From positions 1 through 64,000 of the forward strand of contig CAIYLG010000019.1 of NCBI GenBank assembly GCA_903927025.1: 64,000 nt of DNA, given 5' to 3'. Source of the DNA: an uncultured Armatimonadota bacterium (GTDB lineage Bacteria; Armatimonadota; Fimbriimonadia; Fimbriimonadales; Fimbriimonadaceae). The translations under genes and the position numbers were made by a program. Below the pieces are notes generated by a model, which saw only the letters and a list, made by a program, of their open reading frames with translations, searched no databases and was not told the DNA's origin. Position 1 is the stretch's first letter, and every line of letters starts with the position of its first letter. Of this stretch, positions 31,976 to 41,465 are shown piece by piece.

Positions 31976-34900
31976 TTAGCTCACCGCCGCAGTGGTCGCT
32001 CGGAGCCGTACTTCAAGTGTATCGCCAGCCTTCAGTTCGATGGGCTTATCCAGCTTCACCGTGACTCTGCTAGCGTTTGCCTGAGCGGCGGACGGCAGCT
32101 TGTGCCCCCGATGCCAGACTTCCGCAGTCAGATTCGGCGCACCATCCAGGGATATCTCGGACAGTTTCAAACTGCCCCAAGCAAGATGAAGGCTTGCGGC
32201 GCCGAGAGCCCCAGCCATCGTTTGAGCGAAGGTTCCCCACCCTTCCGCCACTGTGAAGGCAGACTTGAATTCCTGAGGATTCAACTTCGGGGAGAAGGCA
32301 ATCTTCCCGGCGGGTCCGTGATATTCAAAGCCGGACAACGCAGTGAACACTCCCCAAGACGCCATCGCTCGGGAGTAGTGATCGCTGCACTCCACCTCGT
32401 TGTACGGGTTCCGCTTTATAGGATGATATCGCTCGTGGACGCCCCGGCAGATGGAGAGTCCTTCGTTGACCAAGCCCTCCCAAACCATGTGTCCGGCTAC
32501 CTGATACTCGATTCCTGTCCAGACTTCATCTCGGTACAGAACCGGCTCGCTTTCTCGCCCGCCCACCGGCCAGGTGCATGTAAAAAGTCCCGCTTCGCCG
32601 GGCTCTGCAAACGGACGCTGCGGCGGCCAGCGCTTGTTCTGACCCGCCACGTCCGGCGCCCAGTTGTATGTCCAAATGGAACGTAGTCCCGTCTTCACCG
32701 CATCGGCAGGATAGATATGCCCAAGACCCACCTGGTGGGCCCAGCCCTGGCCAAAGAGCTGGTCGGCGAGGCAACCAGGGCCGTACTGATATTTGGTGAA
32801 CTTGGATTGATCGACTTCCTGAATGAAGAACTCGCCGTTCCAAAGTCGCTTCATTGTGGCTTCTCGCCCACTCTGGTAGATCCCGTGGCACTCATCGGCA
32901 AAGGTCATATCGCCCGTCTCTCTTGCCATCTCTTCTCCAGCCCTTAGCGCGGCCAGGTAGAGAGACCCGACAAACGTGTTGGCTCCAAAGAACTCGATGT
33001 CGTAGGTGTTCGGTTGGGAGTCTTCAATCACTCCATCGCCGTTGCCATCCCGCTTGATGAGGAACTCCAGCGCCTTCTTGATCCTGGGATAGTTCCGCTT
33101 GAGGAACTTGTCATCCGGGCTAACGAGGTGCTCCCGATAGGCTTTCAAGATCGTGCCGCACTGCCCGTCCGCCGCGTATTCGCGATCACTCCGGAACCCA
33201 ACAAGGCCGGTGGATTCTTCAAAGCCAGCGCCAAAATCCTGTCGCTCCCGAACGTTGCGTTCGAGTTCCGGAAACAGGCGTGCCATCGAGTGCTCGTAGT
33301 TCCAAACGTGGGTGCACGTGCCAGAGCAGCACACAACGCCCTCCCAGGACCAAAATCGCCCGCTCTGCCACCACTCGGTGGTTCCAGTGCACAGGTTCCC
33401 CACCGTCATGTGAAGCCGATCCAGGAGCCAATACGGCAGGGTCGAGTCATAGTACGTATCCCGCCACAGCTTGGTATCTCGACTCAGTCGCGAGTAGTGC
33501 TCACCCACGTACGAAGCCACCGCCGAAGAATCCTTGAAGTGGTTGGCATAATTCCGACCATTCGGGTGCTTCGGAAAATTCCACGCAAGCACGTAGACCA
33601 CCTGATGGGATTCCCCGGGGTTCAGTCGCAACATCCCGGTGCGGACGTCACCGACAAACTTGTGATCGAAGTCGTACTCTGCGTCTGGATCTGGCTCCCC
33701 CGCAGCGAGCATCGCCAAGGACATCGTTCCCGCATCGCGGTTTGCGATGCCGTGGCGCGGCTTTAGCTCCTCTGGAGTTGGCGTCTTGTCAGAATGGGTG
33801 ATCTGATCGACGATGATATGGCCCCAGCCGCCGGTATCGGCATCGAGGATCTCAATATGAGCCTGGCTTCCGGCCAAATCCCGCACATCCCAGGCTTCCC
33901 ACTCAAGTTTTTCATCGTCCATGCCAGTGGCGGAGCGGACTACCTTCCCATTCACAACGAGGTTGATGCACTCTACTCCTGGCTTTCTTCCCCCACCGAT
34001 CTTGAAAGTGATGAAGTCGCGCTCCACTGCGAACGTTGGAGAAGTCAGCTTCCCTGTCGTCGCGTCTCCATCGCGGAAGCTGTTCACCAGACCTTTGCCG
34101 ACAAATCCCGTCACCGGCTGCTGCCCAGGAAGGGTGCCCTGAGCAGGCCCAGTGCCAAAGGCTTCCCCTTCAACCTTCCAATTGCCGTAGGAGGAACCTT
34201 CAAAGTCAGCAAGCGGAACGTCAGATCTTGGATGGGGTCTTGGGTTGGAAAAAACCTCGTCGGTGGTGTCTGCACTGTGGGTCACCATGCAGAGTCCTTC
34301 CCTGCTTAAGGAATGAGTCCTTCGCTTCCGCGTCCCCGGTATCCCTTCGCCAGATCGAGAACAGGCGTTCTCAAGCGATCCCGTCAGCTCGATCTCAACC
34401 GGAGCCGAACTCGTATTGCGCACGGTGATCTCGAAAATAGTCGCAGGCAAACCGGAATCCTTGGCATTCAGGGGAATGAATGGAGAGTAGGCAACCATCT
34501 CAGCTTGAATGGGGGAATCCGCATCCGAGTAGCTTACGGTGGCAATCGGGTGCTCACCCTTAAATTGAATGTCGCGAAAACCTGACTTATCAAACGTCCA
34601 CCGTTTGCCGTTGACCCGGGCAGCGAAGCCGAACTGCACATGCTTGGGCGCCGGGCGCTTGGCGTAGCTGTAGGGGCCCTGGTCTTGATACTCGTGGTGG
34701 TTGAACAGCTCCCAGCAGCTCAGGGTGCCGTCACCGCAAAGATAAAGCTGGCCGGTCGCAATGCCGCCGATCGGCATACCGATGGAATCGAGCGCTTCCC
34801 CCGTCCAAATCTCCTTCGTGCCGCGCTCGGTAATCACCTCCTGCCATCCGGAGGGCAACACCTTTTGCGCCGGAACCCGGTGGTCCTGGACGACCAATGT

Positions 34901-34999
34901 GCCATCCGCCAATCGCCCTAAAACCTTCAGGGGCATCCCTAAGCTCATGACGGCGCCGCCCGCCATCTTCAAAACCGTGCGTCTAGTGAAATTCTCCAT
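31976..34999 (-). CDS. GH116 (GBA2-type) glycosidase with Tat signal and inserted jelly-roll domain
   Basis: 1007 residues. The N-terminus TRRTVLKMAGGAVMSLGMPL is a Tat-type signal. An N-terminal beta domain (DSIGMPIGGIATGQ at 71-84) is interrupted around 262-405 by a jelly-roll-like module (FEGSSYGNWKVEGEAFG … GGWGHIIVDQI) otherwise seen beside GH32-type enzymes. The C-terminal (alpha/alpha)6 barrel carries FWSWEGVVCCSGTCTHVWNY and NTYDIEFFGANTF. By analogy to GBA2/TxGH116, Glu553 is the candidate nucleophile and Asp667 the acid/base. The family includes beta-glucosidases, beta-xylosidases and glucosylceramidases. First gene of a two-gene operon, divergent from glnS. Confidence 0.9.
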   Translation of the reverse strand: MENFTRRTVLKMAGGAVMSLGMPLKVLGRLADGTLVVQDHRVPAQKVLPSGWQEVITERGTKEIWTGEALDSIGMPIGGIATGQLYLCGDGTLSCWELFNHHEYQDQGPYSYAKRPAPKHVQFGFAARVNGKRWTFDKSGFRDIQFKGEHPIATVSYSDADSPIQAEMVAYSPFIPLNAKDSGLPATIFEITVRNTSSAPVEIELTGSLENACSRSGEGIPGTRKRRTHSLSREGLCMVTHSADTTDEVFSNPRPHPRSDVPLADFEGSSYGNWKVEGEAFGTGPAQGTLPGQQPVTGFVGKGLVNSFRDGDATTGKLTSPTFAVERDFITFKIGGGRKPGVECINLVVNGKVVRSATGMDDEKLEWEAWDVRDLAGSQAHIEILDADTGGWGHIIVDQITHSDKTPTPEELKPRHGIANRDAGTMSLAMLAAGEPDPDAEYDFDHKFVGDVRTGMLRLNPGESHQVVYVLAWNFPKHPNGRNYANHFKDSSAVASYVGEHYSRLSRDTKLWRDTYYDSTLPYWLLDRLHMTVGNLCTGTTEWWQSGRFWSWEGVVCCSGTCTHVWNYEHSMARLFPELERNVRERQDFGAGFEESTGLVGFRSDREYAADGQCGTILKAYREHLVSPDDKFLKRNYPRIKKALEFLIKRDGNGDGVIEDSQPNTYDIEFFGANTFVGSLYLAALRAGEEMARETGDMTFADECHGIYQSGREATMKRLWNGEFFIQEVDQSKFTKYQYGPGCLADQLFGQGWAHQVGLGHIYPADAVKTGLRSIWTYNWAPDVAGQNKRWPPQRPFAEPGEAGLFTCTWPVGGRESEPVLYRDEVWTGIEYQVAGHMVWEGLVNEGLSICRGVHERYHPIKRNPYNEVECSDHYSRAMASWGVFTALSGFEYHGPAGKIAFSPKLNPQEFKSAFTVAEGWGTFAQTMAGALGAASLHLAWGSLKLSEISLDGAPNLTAEVWHRGHKLPSAAQANASRVTVKLDKPIELKAGDTLEVRLRATTAAVS

Positions 35000-35106
35000 C
35001 GAACTTTTGTGAGCCGAGTATAACGCCGACCTCGCCTGAACGGGTCGAGAACCTACACATAACCAGCTTTCGGTACGCCATACTTTTAAGGAAGCCTAAC
35101 CTTGGC

Positions 35107-35122
35107 GAGGTAGACGACCATT
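35107..35122 (+). promoter_or_regulatory. Shine-Dalgarno and ATT initiation site of glnS
   Basis: GAGG at 35107-35110 is followed by nine bases and then ATT at 35120-35122. An in-frame TAG at 35111-35113 closes the frame upstream, and no ATG, GTG or TTG occurs in frame before the HIGH motif. This combination fixes ATT as the most likely start. Confidence 0.72.
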
Positions 35123-36844
35123 ACTGAAAACGAACTCCCCTCAGATCTTCCTGAAACTGCTGGTACCGAAACATCCACGGACTTTATCCGGGAAGCGATC
35201 AAACAAGACCTTAAAGAGGGTCGGTTCAACAAGGTTCACACTCGGTTCCCGCCGGAACCCAACGCCTACCTCCACATCGGCCACGCCAAGGCGATTTGGA
35301 TCGACTACGGCATCGCCCTCGATTTCGGTGGCAAATTCAACCTTCGCTTTGACGACACCAACCCCCTGAAGGAAGACCAGGAGTTTGTCGATGGCATCAT
35401 CGAAGACGTTGCCTGGCTTGGCACCAAGTGGGAGGATCGCCTCTTCTTCGCCTCGGACTACTTCGACCAGATGTTCGAGTGGGCCAAGGTGCTTATCGCC
35501 AAAGGAAGCGCCTTCGTTTGCGACCTCACCGCGGAAGAAATGGCACAGACCCGCGGAACCCTCACCAGCCCTGGCACTGACAGTCCTTACCGAAATCGCA
35601 CACCCGAAGAGAACCTCGACCTGTTCGAGCGGATGAAGATCGGCGAATTTCCTGATGGTGCAAAGACCCTTCGCGCGAAGATCGACATGACTTCGCCGAA
35701 CATGAACCTTCGCGACCCGGTGATGTATCGCATCCGCCATACCGACCATCATCGGCAGGGCAACAAGTGGTGCATCTATCCATCGTACGACTGGGCACAT
35801 GGCCTGGAAGACTCCATCGAAGGCGTCACCCACTCCCTCTGCTCGCTTGAGTACGTCATCCACCGCCCGCTCTACGACTGGTTCTTGGATGAGCTCGGGA
35901 TCTACCATCCTCGCCAGATCGAGTTTCCTCGCCTGAAGATGACCTACACGGTGATGAGCAAGCGCCGGTTCATCGAACTGGTCGACGGCGGCTATGTCAG
36001 CGGCTACGACGATCCCCGCATGCCGACCTTGACTGGAATGCGACGCCGTGGCTACAGCCCTGAGGCGATCAAAGAGTTCTGCAACCGCATCGGCCTGTCC
36101 AAGGCAGACAGCACCATCGAATTCCACATCCTGGAAGACTGCGTTCGAGACGACCTCAACAAGCGCGCCCTGCGGGTCATGGGCGTGCTGGATCCCATCA
36201 AGGTTGTCATCACGAACTACCCTGAGGACCAGGTGGAGTACATTGACGCCGTCAACAACCCGGAAAACCCGGAGGCTGGGGGACGCAAAGTACCGTTCTC
36301 ACGCGAACTTTATATCGAGCGGGACGACTTCCGAGAAGTTCCTCCCCCCAAGTTTTATCGCCTGTCTCCCGGCAAGGAAGTTCGCCTCCGATACGGCTAC
36401 TTCATCACCTGTACGGACGTGATCAAGGACGAGGATGGCAACGTCACTGAGATTCACGCCACCTACGACCCAGCCACGAAAGGCGGCGATTCTCCCGATG
36501 GACGCAAGGTCAAGGCCACCCTCCACTGGGTCTCTGCCAAGCACGCGGTTGAAGCCGAGGTTCGCCTTTACGACCACCTGTTTGTGAAGTCCAACCCCGA
36601 CGAAGTCGAAGAGGGCCAGACCTACTTTGACAACCTCAACCCCGACTCGCTGAAGACCGTCACCGGATTTATCGAGCCGAGCATCTCGGGTGCAGCGGCC
36701 GGCGTAAATTACCAGTTCGAGAGAATGGGCTACTTCACAGTAGACAAGGACACGACCGCGGAAAAGTTGGTTTTCAACCGCACCGCAACCCTAAAAGACA
36801 CCTGGTCTCGCATTGCCAAAGCCGCGTCCGGCGGAAAGCAGTAG
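35120..36844 (+). CDS. glnS: Glutaminyl-tRNA synthetase
   Basis: 574 residues when read from the ATT at 35120, comparable with other bacterial GlnRS (about 550). The class I signature is [14 protein letters not shown] with HIGH at 52-55, and the KMSKS-like loop is VMSKRRF (Met279). [19 protein letters not shown] is typical of GlnRS/GluRS, and the C-terminal anticodon-binding beta barrels follow. It charges tRNA-Gln directly in the cytoplasm. The first in-frame ATG at 35471 would delete the HIGH motif and cannot be the start; ATT has a well-placed GAGG. A sequencing error (ATG to ATT) is the main alternative. The tRNA-Gln(CTG) gene follows 37 bases downstream. Confidence 0.93.
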   Translation: MTENELPSDLPETAGTETSTDFIREAIKQDLKEGRFNKVHTRFPPEPNAYLHIGHAKAIWIDYGIALDFGGKFNLRFDDTNPLKEDQEFVDGIIEDVAWLGTKWEDRLFFASDYFDQMFEWAKVLIAKGSAFVCDLTAEEMAQTRGTLTSPGTDSPYRNRTPEENLDLFERMKIGEFPDGAKTLRAKIDMTSPNMNLRDPVMYRIRHTDHHRQGNKWCIYPSYDWAHGLEDSIEGVTHSLCSLEYVIHRPLYDWFLDELGIYHPRQIEFPRLKMTYTVMSKRRFIELVDGGYVSGYDDPRMPTLTGMRRRGYSPEAIKEFCNRIGLSKADSTIEFHILEDCVRDDLNKRALRVMGVLDPIKVVITNYPEDQVEYIDAVNNPENPEAGGRKVPFSRELYIERDDFREVPPPKFYRLSPGKEVRLRYGYFITCTDVIKDEDGNVTEIHATYDPATKGGDSPDGRKVKATLHWVSAKHAVEAEVRLYDHLFVKSNPDEVEEGQTYFDNLNPDSLKTVTGFIEPSISGAAAGVNYQFERMGYFTVDKDTTAEKLVFNRTATLKDTWSRIAKAASGGKQ

Positions 36845-36881
36845 CGAAGCCCGCCCGTTCGGGGTATTATTTTTCGACCAT

Positions 36882-36957
36882 TGCCGGATAGCTCAATTGG
36901 CAGAGCGTCTGACTCTGACTCAGAAGGTTCTAGGTTCGAGACCTAGTCCGGCAGCCA
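36882..36957 (+). tRNA. tRNA-Gln (anticodon CTG)
   Basis: 76 bases with all arms: acceptor TGCCGGA/TCCGGCA, D stem GCTC/GAGC, anticodon stem TCTGA/TCAGA, loop CTCTGAC with anticodon CTG at 36915-36917, T stem CTAGG/CCTAG with loop TTCGAGA. The discriminator is G and CCA is encoded. U1-A72 and G73 are known GlnRS identity elements. It reads CAG. Confidence 0.97.
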
Positions 36958-36964
36958 AAAATTC

Positions 36965-37004
36965 AGCCTCTCAGGTTCTAATTTTGAACCTGAGAGGCTT
37001 TTTT
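36965..37004 (+). terminator. Rho-independent terminator after tRNA-Gln
   Basis: A perfect 14-bp stem (36965-36978 with 36986-36999), seven-base loop and a run of six T directly after. It ends the glnS/tRNA-Gln unit. Confidence 0.93.
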
Positions 37005-37101
37005 CATGCCGGACACTTCAGAACTAAAGACGTCGATTTGTGGTGAGCTCCTCTATGGGGAAACTCGTTGTCTGAGAACCACTCATTCAGCAGGCAGAGC
37101 A

Positions 37102-38340
37102 CTACCGCTGTGGATGCCAGGTACGTGATTCCACTTGGTAGAGGAACTGCGACGCCTTGGCGGAGAACGGGTATGGATTGGCACCGGGGGCGTTGGGGGC
37201 CATGCCCATTGGGAATTCGGAGGTGGCTAGATGAATCGCCACCAACAGGATCACCACGTTTCGCATCGCTGGCCTGACCTGCAGGGTCTGGTGCGGACGA
37301 GTTCTGCAGATCAACATCAGGATGAGGAACCCATCCAGACAGGCGAGCATATTCCACCGGGCGCAGTCCGATCCGAGGGCGTTAAGGACGAGCGGAGCCA
37401 ACATCGCGGCAAGCGCGGCAAAGACAACCCACTTGGGAAAGGTCTGTGCCTCTTTAGGGCGAAGCATGTCGATAATCGTTTTTCCCAACACCAGTGCGAG
37501 GGGAAGGAAGATGATCAGCGCGGCTAGGAACTGGATTCTCCACTCCGGCACGCCCATGTAGCTATGAGCCATGTCCAAGAAGTTGTCTTTGGCGTTTCGG
37601 GTCAGGGCAAGATAAACGTTGGGATCCACCCAAAAATCGGTCCGCTTGCTGGCTTCGGTTTCAAGCGCCTTTGCCATGGTTGCGCTTACAAGTCCTTTCA
37701 TCGCGAGAAAGGACGTGGTTCCAAGGCAGACAACGGCCAGGCCAGCAGTTTGAAAGAACATCCTCTTCCGCCTCGCAACACTTTCTGCCTTGAAGGCATC
37801 CAGGACAAAGCTGAACAGGATGACCGGCAGGAATCCCACCAGGAACATTTCGTGGATCATCACGCCGACGATGCACAGGGGAATCGCGACGATGAACCGC
37901 TTGGTGGGATTAGCGATTCCGAGCAATACCAGCGTCAAGACAGCGAGCGGGATGTCCAGGTATCCAACCAGCACGCCAAGGTAGCTGATCACGGCACTTG
38001 AGAAGAAGAGGGCCACGACTTCCCCGTTTCCTATGCGACTTGCCACCCCGCTTGTCTGGATCAGCTTCACCAGAAGCCTAAACAGGATGTAGAGGAATAG
38101 ATAGGAGAAGATCGAGAAGTTCAGATAGTGCGATAGCTGAAAGACCTTCCCGAAGGTCGCACCAAAAAATCCCCGCTTGATGATTCCGTGATCGTAGTTC
38201 ACCAATGCCTGGGTTGAGGCCCAAGGGCAGGGCCGTCTGAACCCTTTCAGGAAACTGACAATGCCAAGAATGGCGGCAGCCAGCGGCCAAAACCTCTTTT
38301 CATCGCCTAGAGATGACTTCAGATTGGCCCAGAACTTCAT
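37102..38340 (-). CDS. Polytopic membrane protein of unknown function
   Basis: 412 residues from the ATG at 38340; a TTG seven codons upstream is less likely. About ten TM helices (e.g. EVVALFFSSAVISYLGVLVG, LPVILFSFVLDAF, VVFAALAAMLAPLVLNALG). The first long loop has YDHGIIKRGFFGATFG and a later helix starts GVMIHEMFLVGFLP. The architecture recalls GT-C-like or polymerase-like envelope proteins, but I cannot place it in a family. Transcribed toward the tRNA terminator; divergent from the DUF1080 gene. Confidence 0.72.
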   Translation of the reverse strand: MKFWANLKSSLGDEKRFWPLAAAILGIVSFLKGFRRPCPWASTQALVNYDHGIIKRGFFGATFGKVFQLSHYLNFSIFSYLFLYILFRLLVKLIQTSGVASRIGNGEVVALFFSSAVISYLGVLVGYLDIPLAVLTLVLLGIANPTKRFIVAIPLCIVGVMIHEMFLVGFLPVILFSFVLDAFKAESVARRKRMFFQTAGLAVVCLGTTSFLAMKGLVSATMAKALETEASKRTDFWVDPNVYLALTRNAKDNFLDMAHSYMGVPEWRIQFLAALIIFLPLALVLGKTIIDMLRPKEAQTFPKWVVFAALAAMLAPLVLNALGSDCARWNMLACLDGFLILMLICRTRPHQTLQVRPAMRNVVILLVAIHLATSEFPMGMAPNAPGANPYPFSAKASQFLYQVESRTWHPQR

Positions 38341-38502
38341 TGCTGGATTCAAACTCGACAACGGCTCATCTTACCGGCGGCACCTTCATCCGAGACATTC
38401 ACGAATTCAAGTGACATTCTTGTGAGTGACGGAAATTGGCGTGTGGAAGACCCAGTATTGCGAATGACACACCGTTTGCAAGACTGCCGGTAGAATCACC
38501 CC

Positions 38503-39195
38503 GTGAAATCCCGCGAAATTCTCGCTCTAGCGCTGTTGGTGGCCACCACGGCTGCAATGGCTGCTCAGAAGCCAAACCTGATGGCAAAACCGCCTCGCCA
38601 CGCGATTGTTCTTTTCGACGGAAAGGACGTTTCCGCATGGCATCAGCGCGGATCCAGCGACGAGTGCAAGTGGACCCTGCAGAACGGAGAAATTGTCGGA
38701 ACACCAGGCACCGGCGACATCGTCACCAAGCAGCTCTTCGGCGACTACAAGCTCCACGTTGAGTTCTGGCTCCCGAATATGACCGACCAGGCCGGTCAGG
38801 GCAAAGGGAACAGCGGCGTCTATCAGCAGGGACTCTGGGAGATCCAGGTGCTCGACAGCTACAAGAACCCTACCTACAAGGCAGGCGGCTGCGGCTCTAT
38901 CTACAGCTTCAAGGACCCAGACAAGGATGCGATCCTTCCTCCGGAGCAGTGGAACAGCTACGACATCACGTTCCGCGCCGCACGATTTGACAAGGACGGC
39001 AAGCAGACCGAGAACCCCCGCATCACCGTCATCCACAACGGAATCAAGATTCACGACAACGTAGAAATCACGATTCCCCACACGGGTGGCGCTATGAGCG
39101 ATCTTCCTCCCGGACAGGGACCGATCATCCTCCAGTACCATGGTGACCCCGTCCACTTCCGCAACGTTTGGATCGTGCCAATCAAGTCGAAGTAG
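38503..39195 (+). CDS. DUF1080 (3-keto-disaccharide hydrolase-like) secreted protein
   Basis: 230 residues from a GTG start, with a signal peptide (MKSREILALALLVATTAAMA, cleavage near AMA-AQ). The concanavalin-like DUF1080 fold shows IVLFDGKDVSAWH, WTLQNGEIVG, GDYKLHVEFWLP, NSGVYQQGLWEIQVLDS, EQWNSYDITFRAARFD and a final beta strand HFRNVWIVP. Members act in the periplasm on 3-keto-glycosides or bind carbohydrate, and are common in Planctomycetes-like carbohydrate degraders. Monocistronic by context. Confidence 0.9.
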   Translation: MKSREILALALLVATTAAMAAQKPNLMAKPPRHAIVLFDGKDVSAWHQRGSSDECKWTLQNGEIVGTPGTGDIVTKQLFGDYKLHVEFWLPNMTDQAGQGKGNSGVYQQGLWEIQVLDSYKNPTYKAGGCGSIYSFKDPDKDAILPPEQWNSYDITFRAARFDKDGKQTENPRITVIHNGIKIHDNVEITIPHTGGAMSDLPPGQGPIILQYHGDPVHFRNVWIVPIKSK

Positions 39196-39613
39196 CCCCA
39201 TCCGGGGAGTGCGGGATTTATCATAATGCCATTCAGTTTTGGGCTGGATGCTTGTGCTGATCCCTGCGCTTAGGTTCAATCGCCACAATTCTACGCGGCG
39301 ACTCCTTCTCCTGCCCACGGCGGGAGAGGGGTCTTGATACAAGCGCCTGGCCAAACTCCACAGTGGTCGTCAATCCAGCCCAAGCGGAAGGTTAAGCCAA
39401 AACTGTATGGCATTAGGTTTCAACACGCTTGAGGCCTGGATTTTCAATCCAGGTACTTGTTCAATGAACCCACTGCCATGCCATACGACCCCGTGTTGAA
39501 ACCCGGGGGTGCAGGCGTGCCGAAACCCGCACTCCTTGAGTCAACAACCTTTTTCGGGTCACTTAATCTCGCGTCTCACTCTCTAAAGTTCGAGTGGTAA
39601 CCTCAGCCAGGAT
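39196..39613. other. Intergenic region with interlocked inverted repeats
   Basis: About 420 bases without a gene. Between 39405 and 39503 two inverted repeats interlock: GTATGGCAT (39405-39413) with ATGCCATAC (39478-39486), and GGTTTCAACACG (39416-39427) with CGTGTTGAAACC (39492-39503). An 8-bp hairpin CCTGGATT/AATCCAGG (39435-39453) lies inside. As RNA this is a pseudoknot or two alternative folds. Confidence 0.55.
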
Positions 39614-41464
39614 ATGGCAACGGGGCAGGAATCTCCACAGTCGGGACAAACTCCAAAACCGCGAGTCCCTCATTGGGCGATGGTGGCACTCTTTGCCCTC
39701 TTCACGGCATGGACGCTTTGGCCGGCGCTGTCGCCTGTTCACATTGAAGGCTTCTCGGCTGAGCTTCAGTCGATGGCGATCCTGCTCAATCGACACGGGT
39801 CCCATGGCCTTGCCTATGCAGACCAGGCCTATCCAATCTCGACAGAATTTCTGTATTTGACCCGAAGCGGGCTCATCATCCTGCTCCAAGTATTCATGCG
39901 GATTTTTGGTGAGTCGGGAGACCTCGGCTTTCGACTGCTGATGATGGTGAGCATGGCGACATTCGTCGCAAGCGCGTTCAGCATCGCCCGCCGCTGGAGC
40001 CAAGACTCAGCCCCGATCCTCTTCCTTGCCCTTCTTATCACTCCAGGGCTCGTTGAAATCGGGTTCTACTTCTCAGACAACCTTCCCTCGGCTGCCCTCG
40101 CGCTTCTTGCCATGGCCATCGTCCCGAAAGAAGGGGTGTCGCCGCGAAAGGCATTTGGAGTCTGGGCGGTGATCGGAGCCCTGTTTGCGGCCGCCATTCT
40201 CGTCCGCAGTGATGCTGTCCTTCTCGCGCCTGGCCTCATCGCCTGCCTGTTCCTCAATAAGCCAAAGGCGTTGGAAACAACGTCCCGCGTGGCAGGAGGA
40301 GCCTTCGGTTTCGGAATCCTCTTCGGTCTCGCCTGCACCGTCACTCCGTTTCACCTTTCTGAAGCGCTTCCCATCATCAAGCTCTTCGGAAAGATGCAGT
40401 CCGTCGGTCTCGGGCCAGATCGTCTTCGCGACGTGCGGATGGCATTCTTTGGAATGCTGACCCCGTTCCTCCTTGTCATCGGCATCATCGTCAATTGGCG
40501 GAGGAGCGGGTGGGCATGGAGGCTCGGAGTGATCGTCCTGCCCGTGCTGTTTTACGCGGCCGTTCTGCCAAGGGCCTACGAACCACGGTACTACCTCCTC
40601 TTAGGCGCTCCCGCCCTGCTGATCCACGGCGCGGCCGGACTGCGCTGGGTTCTCGACCAGTGGAAGCCGTCCAGCAAGAGCCTTGTCGCCACCATTGTTC
40701 GGCCCGTTTCGCTCAGCCTTGCACTCTTTATTGCCTTGGGCCCGTTGGACATCAACCTCCTCGACGGCCCTCGCACGGCCTACGGAAGACTATGGACCAC
40801 ATTCGTCTGGCGGGATTGGCAACACGGCGTGAACAGCGGCCTCGACAAACTGGACCACGTCGCGCTCGCAGTTGCCCCGGGCGAGAAGGTGCTTGCGATC
40901 AGCACGCAGTTCAACGCTGACGACTACTTCCGAGTGAGGATGCTCGGAGATGGCTTCGATATTCTTCCCGAGGACCAAGCCCAGCGGGAATTCCCGGTAG
41001 CGAGCGAAGTCTACAGAAGAGGAGACCGAACCGTCGTCCACATTCGCACGCCAGACCCCTATTTCTACCTAGGGAACCTATACGGACAGCCGAATTTCTA
41101 CTCTACAGACATACAAGTCATGTGGAGCCTTACCAGCCTCAAGACCATCCCGTTCACGCGAGCGGTGCTTCTCAATTGGGGAGCGGTAAACCCAATCTTT
41201 GACCCCGCGTTTCACCTAGTCGGGAAAGCAAGACCCGAATGGCGGCTCGAATTTCCCAAAGAGTCCTTCATCCCGAAAAAGGCACCCATCTACGATGGAG
41301 ACGTCTTTATCCAGCCGGTCAACTTCGACCAGGTCGAGCAGATAAGGCTACGAGCCGAAAAGGAAGTCATGATTGCCCGGAAGCGTGCCAGAGGTTGGAC
41401 GCCAATCACGAGCTATCAAGACTTCCACGAGAAGTTCGGCTGGAGATTCGGACCCGCTCCCTAG
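39614..41464 (+). CDS. Polytopic membrane protein, putative GT39/ArnT-like glycosyltransferase
   Basis: 616 residues with roughly ten to eleven TM helices, then a ~170-residue soluble C-terminal domain (VFIQPVNFDQVEQIRLRAEK). The helix order and the first loop (HIEGFSAELQSMAILLNRHG, with Glu residues between TM1 and TM2) resemble the GT-C/PMT superfamily, but the canonical DD or DE motif is not clear. Its stop lies one base from the stop of the convergent hydrolase gene. A role in envelope glycan assembly is inferred only. Confidence 0.7.
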   Translation: MATGQESPQSGQTPKPRVPHWAMVALFALFTAWTLWPALSPVHIEGFSAELQSMAILLNRHGSHGLAYADQAYPISTEFLYLTRSGLIILLQVFMRIFGESGDLGFRLLMMVSMATFVASAFSIARRWSQDSAPILFLALLITPGLVEIGFYFSDNLPSAALALLAMAIVPKEGVSPRKAFGVWAVIGALFAAAILVRSDAVLLAPGLIACLFLNKPKALETTSRVAGGAFGFGILFGLACTVTPFHLSEALPIIKLFGKMQSVGLGPDRLRDVRMAFFGMLTPFLLVIGIIVNWRRSGWAWRLGVIVLPVLFYAAVLPRAYEPRYYLLLGAPALLIHGAAGLRWVLDQWKPSSKSLVATIVRPVSLSLALFIALGPLDINLLDGPRTAYGRLWTTFVWRDWQHGVNSGLDKLDHVALAVAPGEKVLAISTQFNADDYFRVRMLGDGFDILPEDQAQREFPVASEVYRRGDRTVVHIRTPDPYFYLGNLYGQPNFYSTDIQVMWSLTSLKTIPFTRAVLLNWGAVNPIFDPAFHLVGKARPEWRLEFPKESFIPKKAPIYDGDVFIQPVNFDQVEQIRLRAEKEVMIARKRARGWTPITSYQDFHEKFGWRFGPAP

Positions 41465-41465
41465 C

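Noticed and set aside
31934..34309. Several 170-250-codon plus-strand frames opposite the GH116 gene
   Set aside because: They are shadows of the GH116 gene, overlap each other in different frames and look like no protein family.
35141..36127. 328-codon minus-strand frame opposite glnS
   Set aside because: It lies wholly antisense to the well-supported GlnRS coding sequence and has no recognisable domains.
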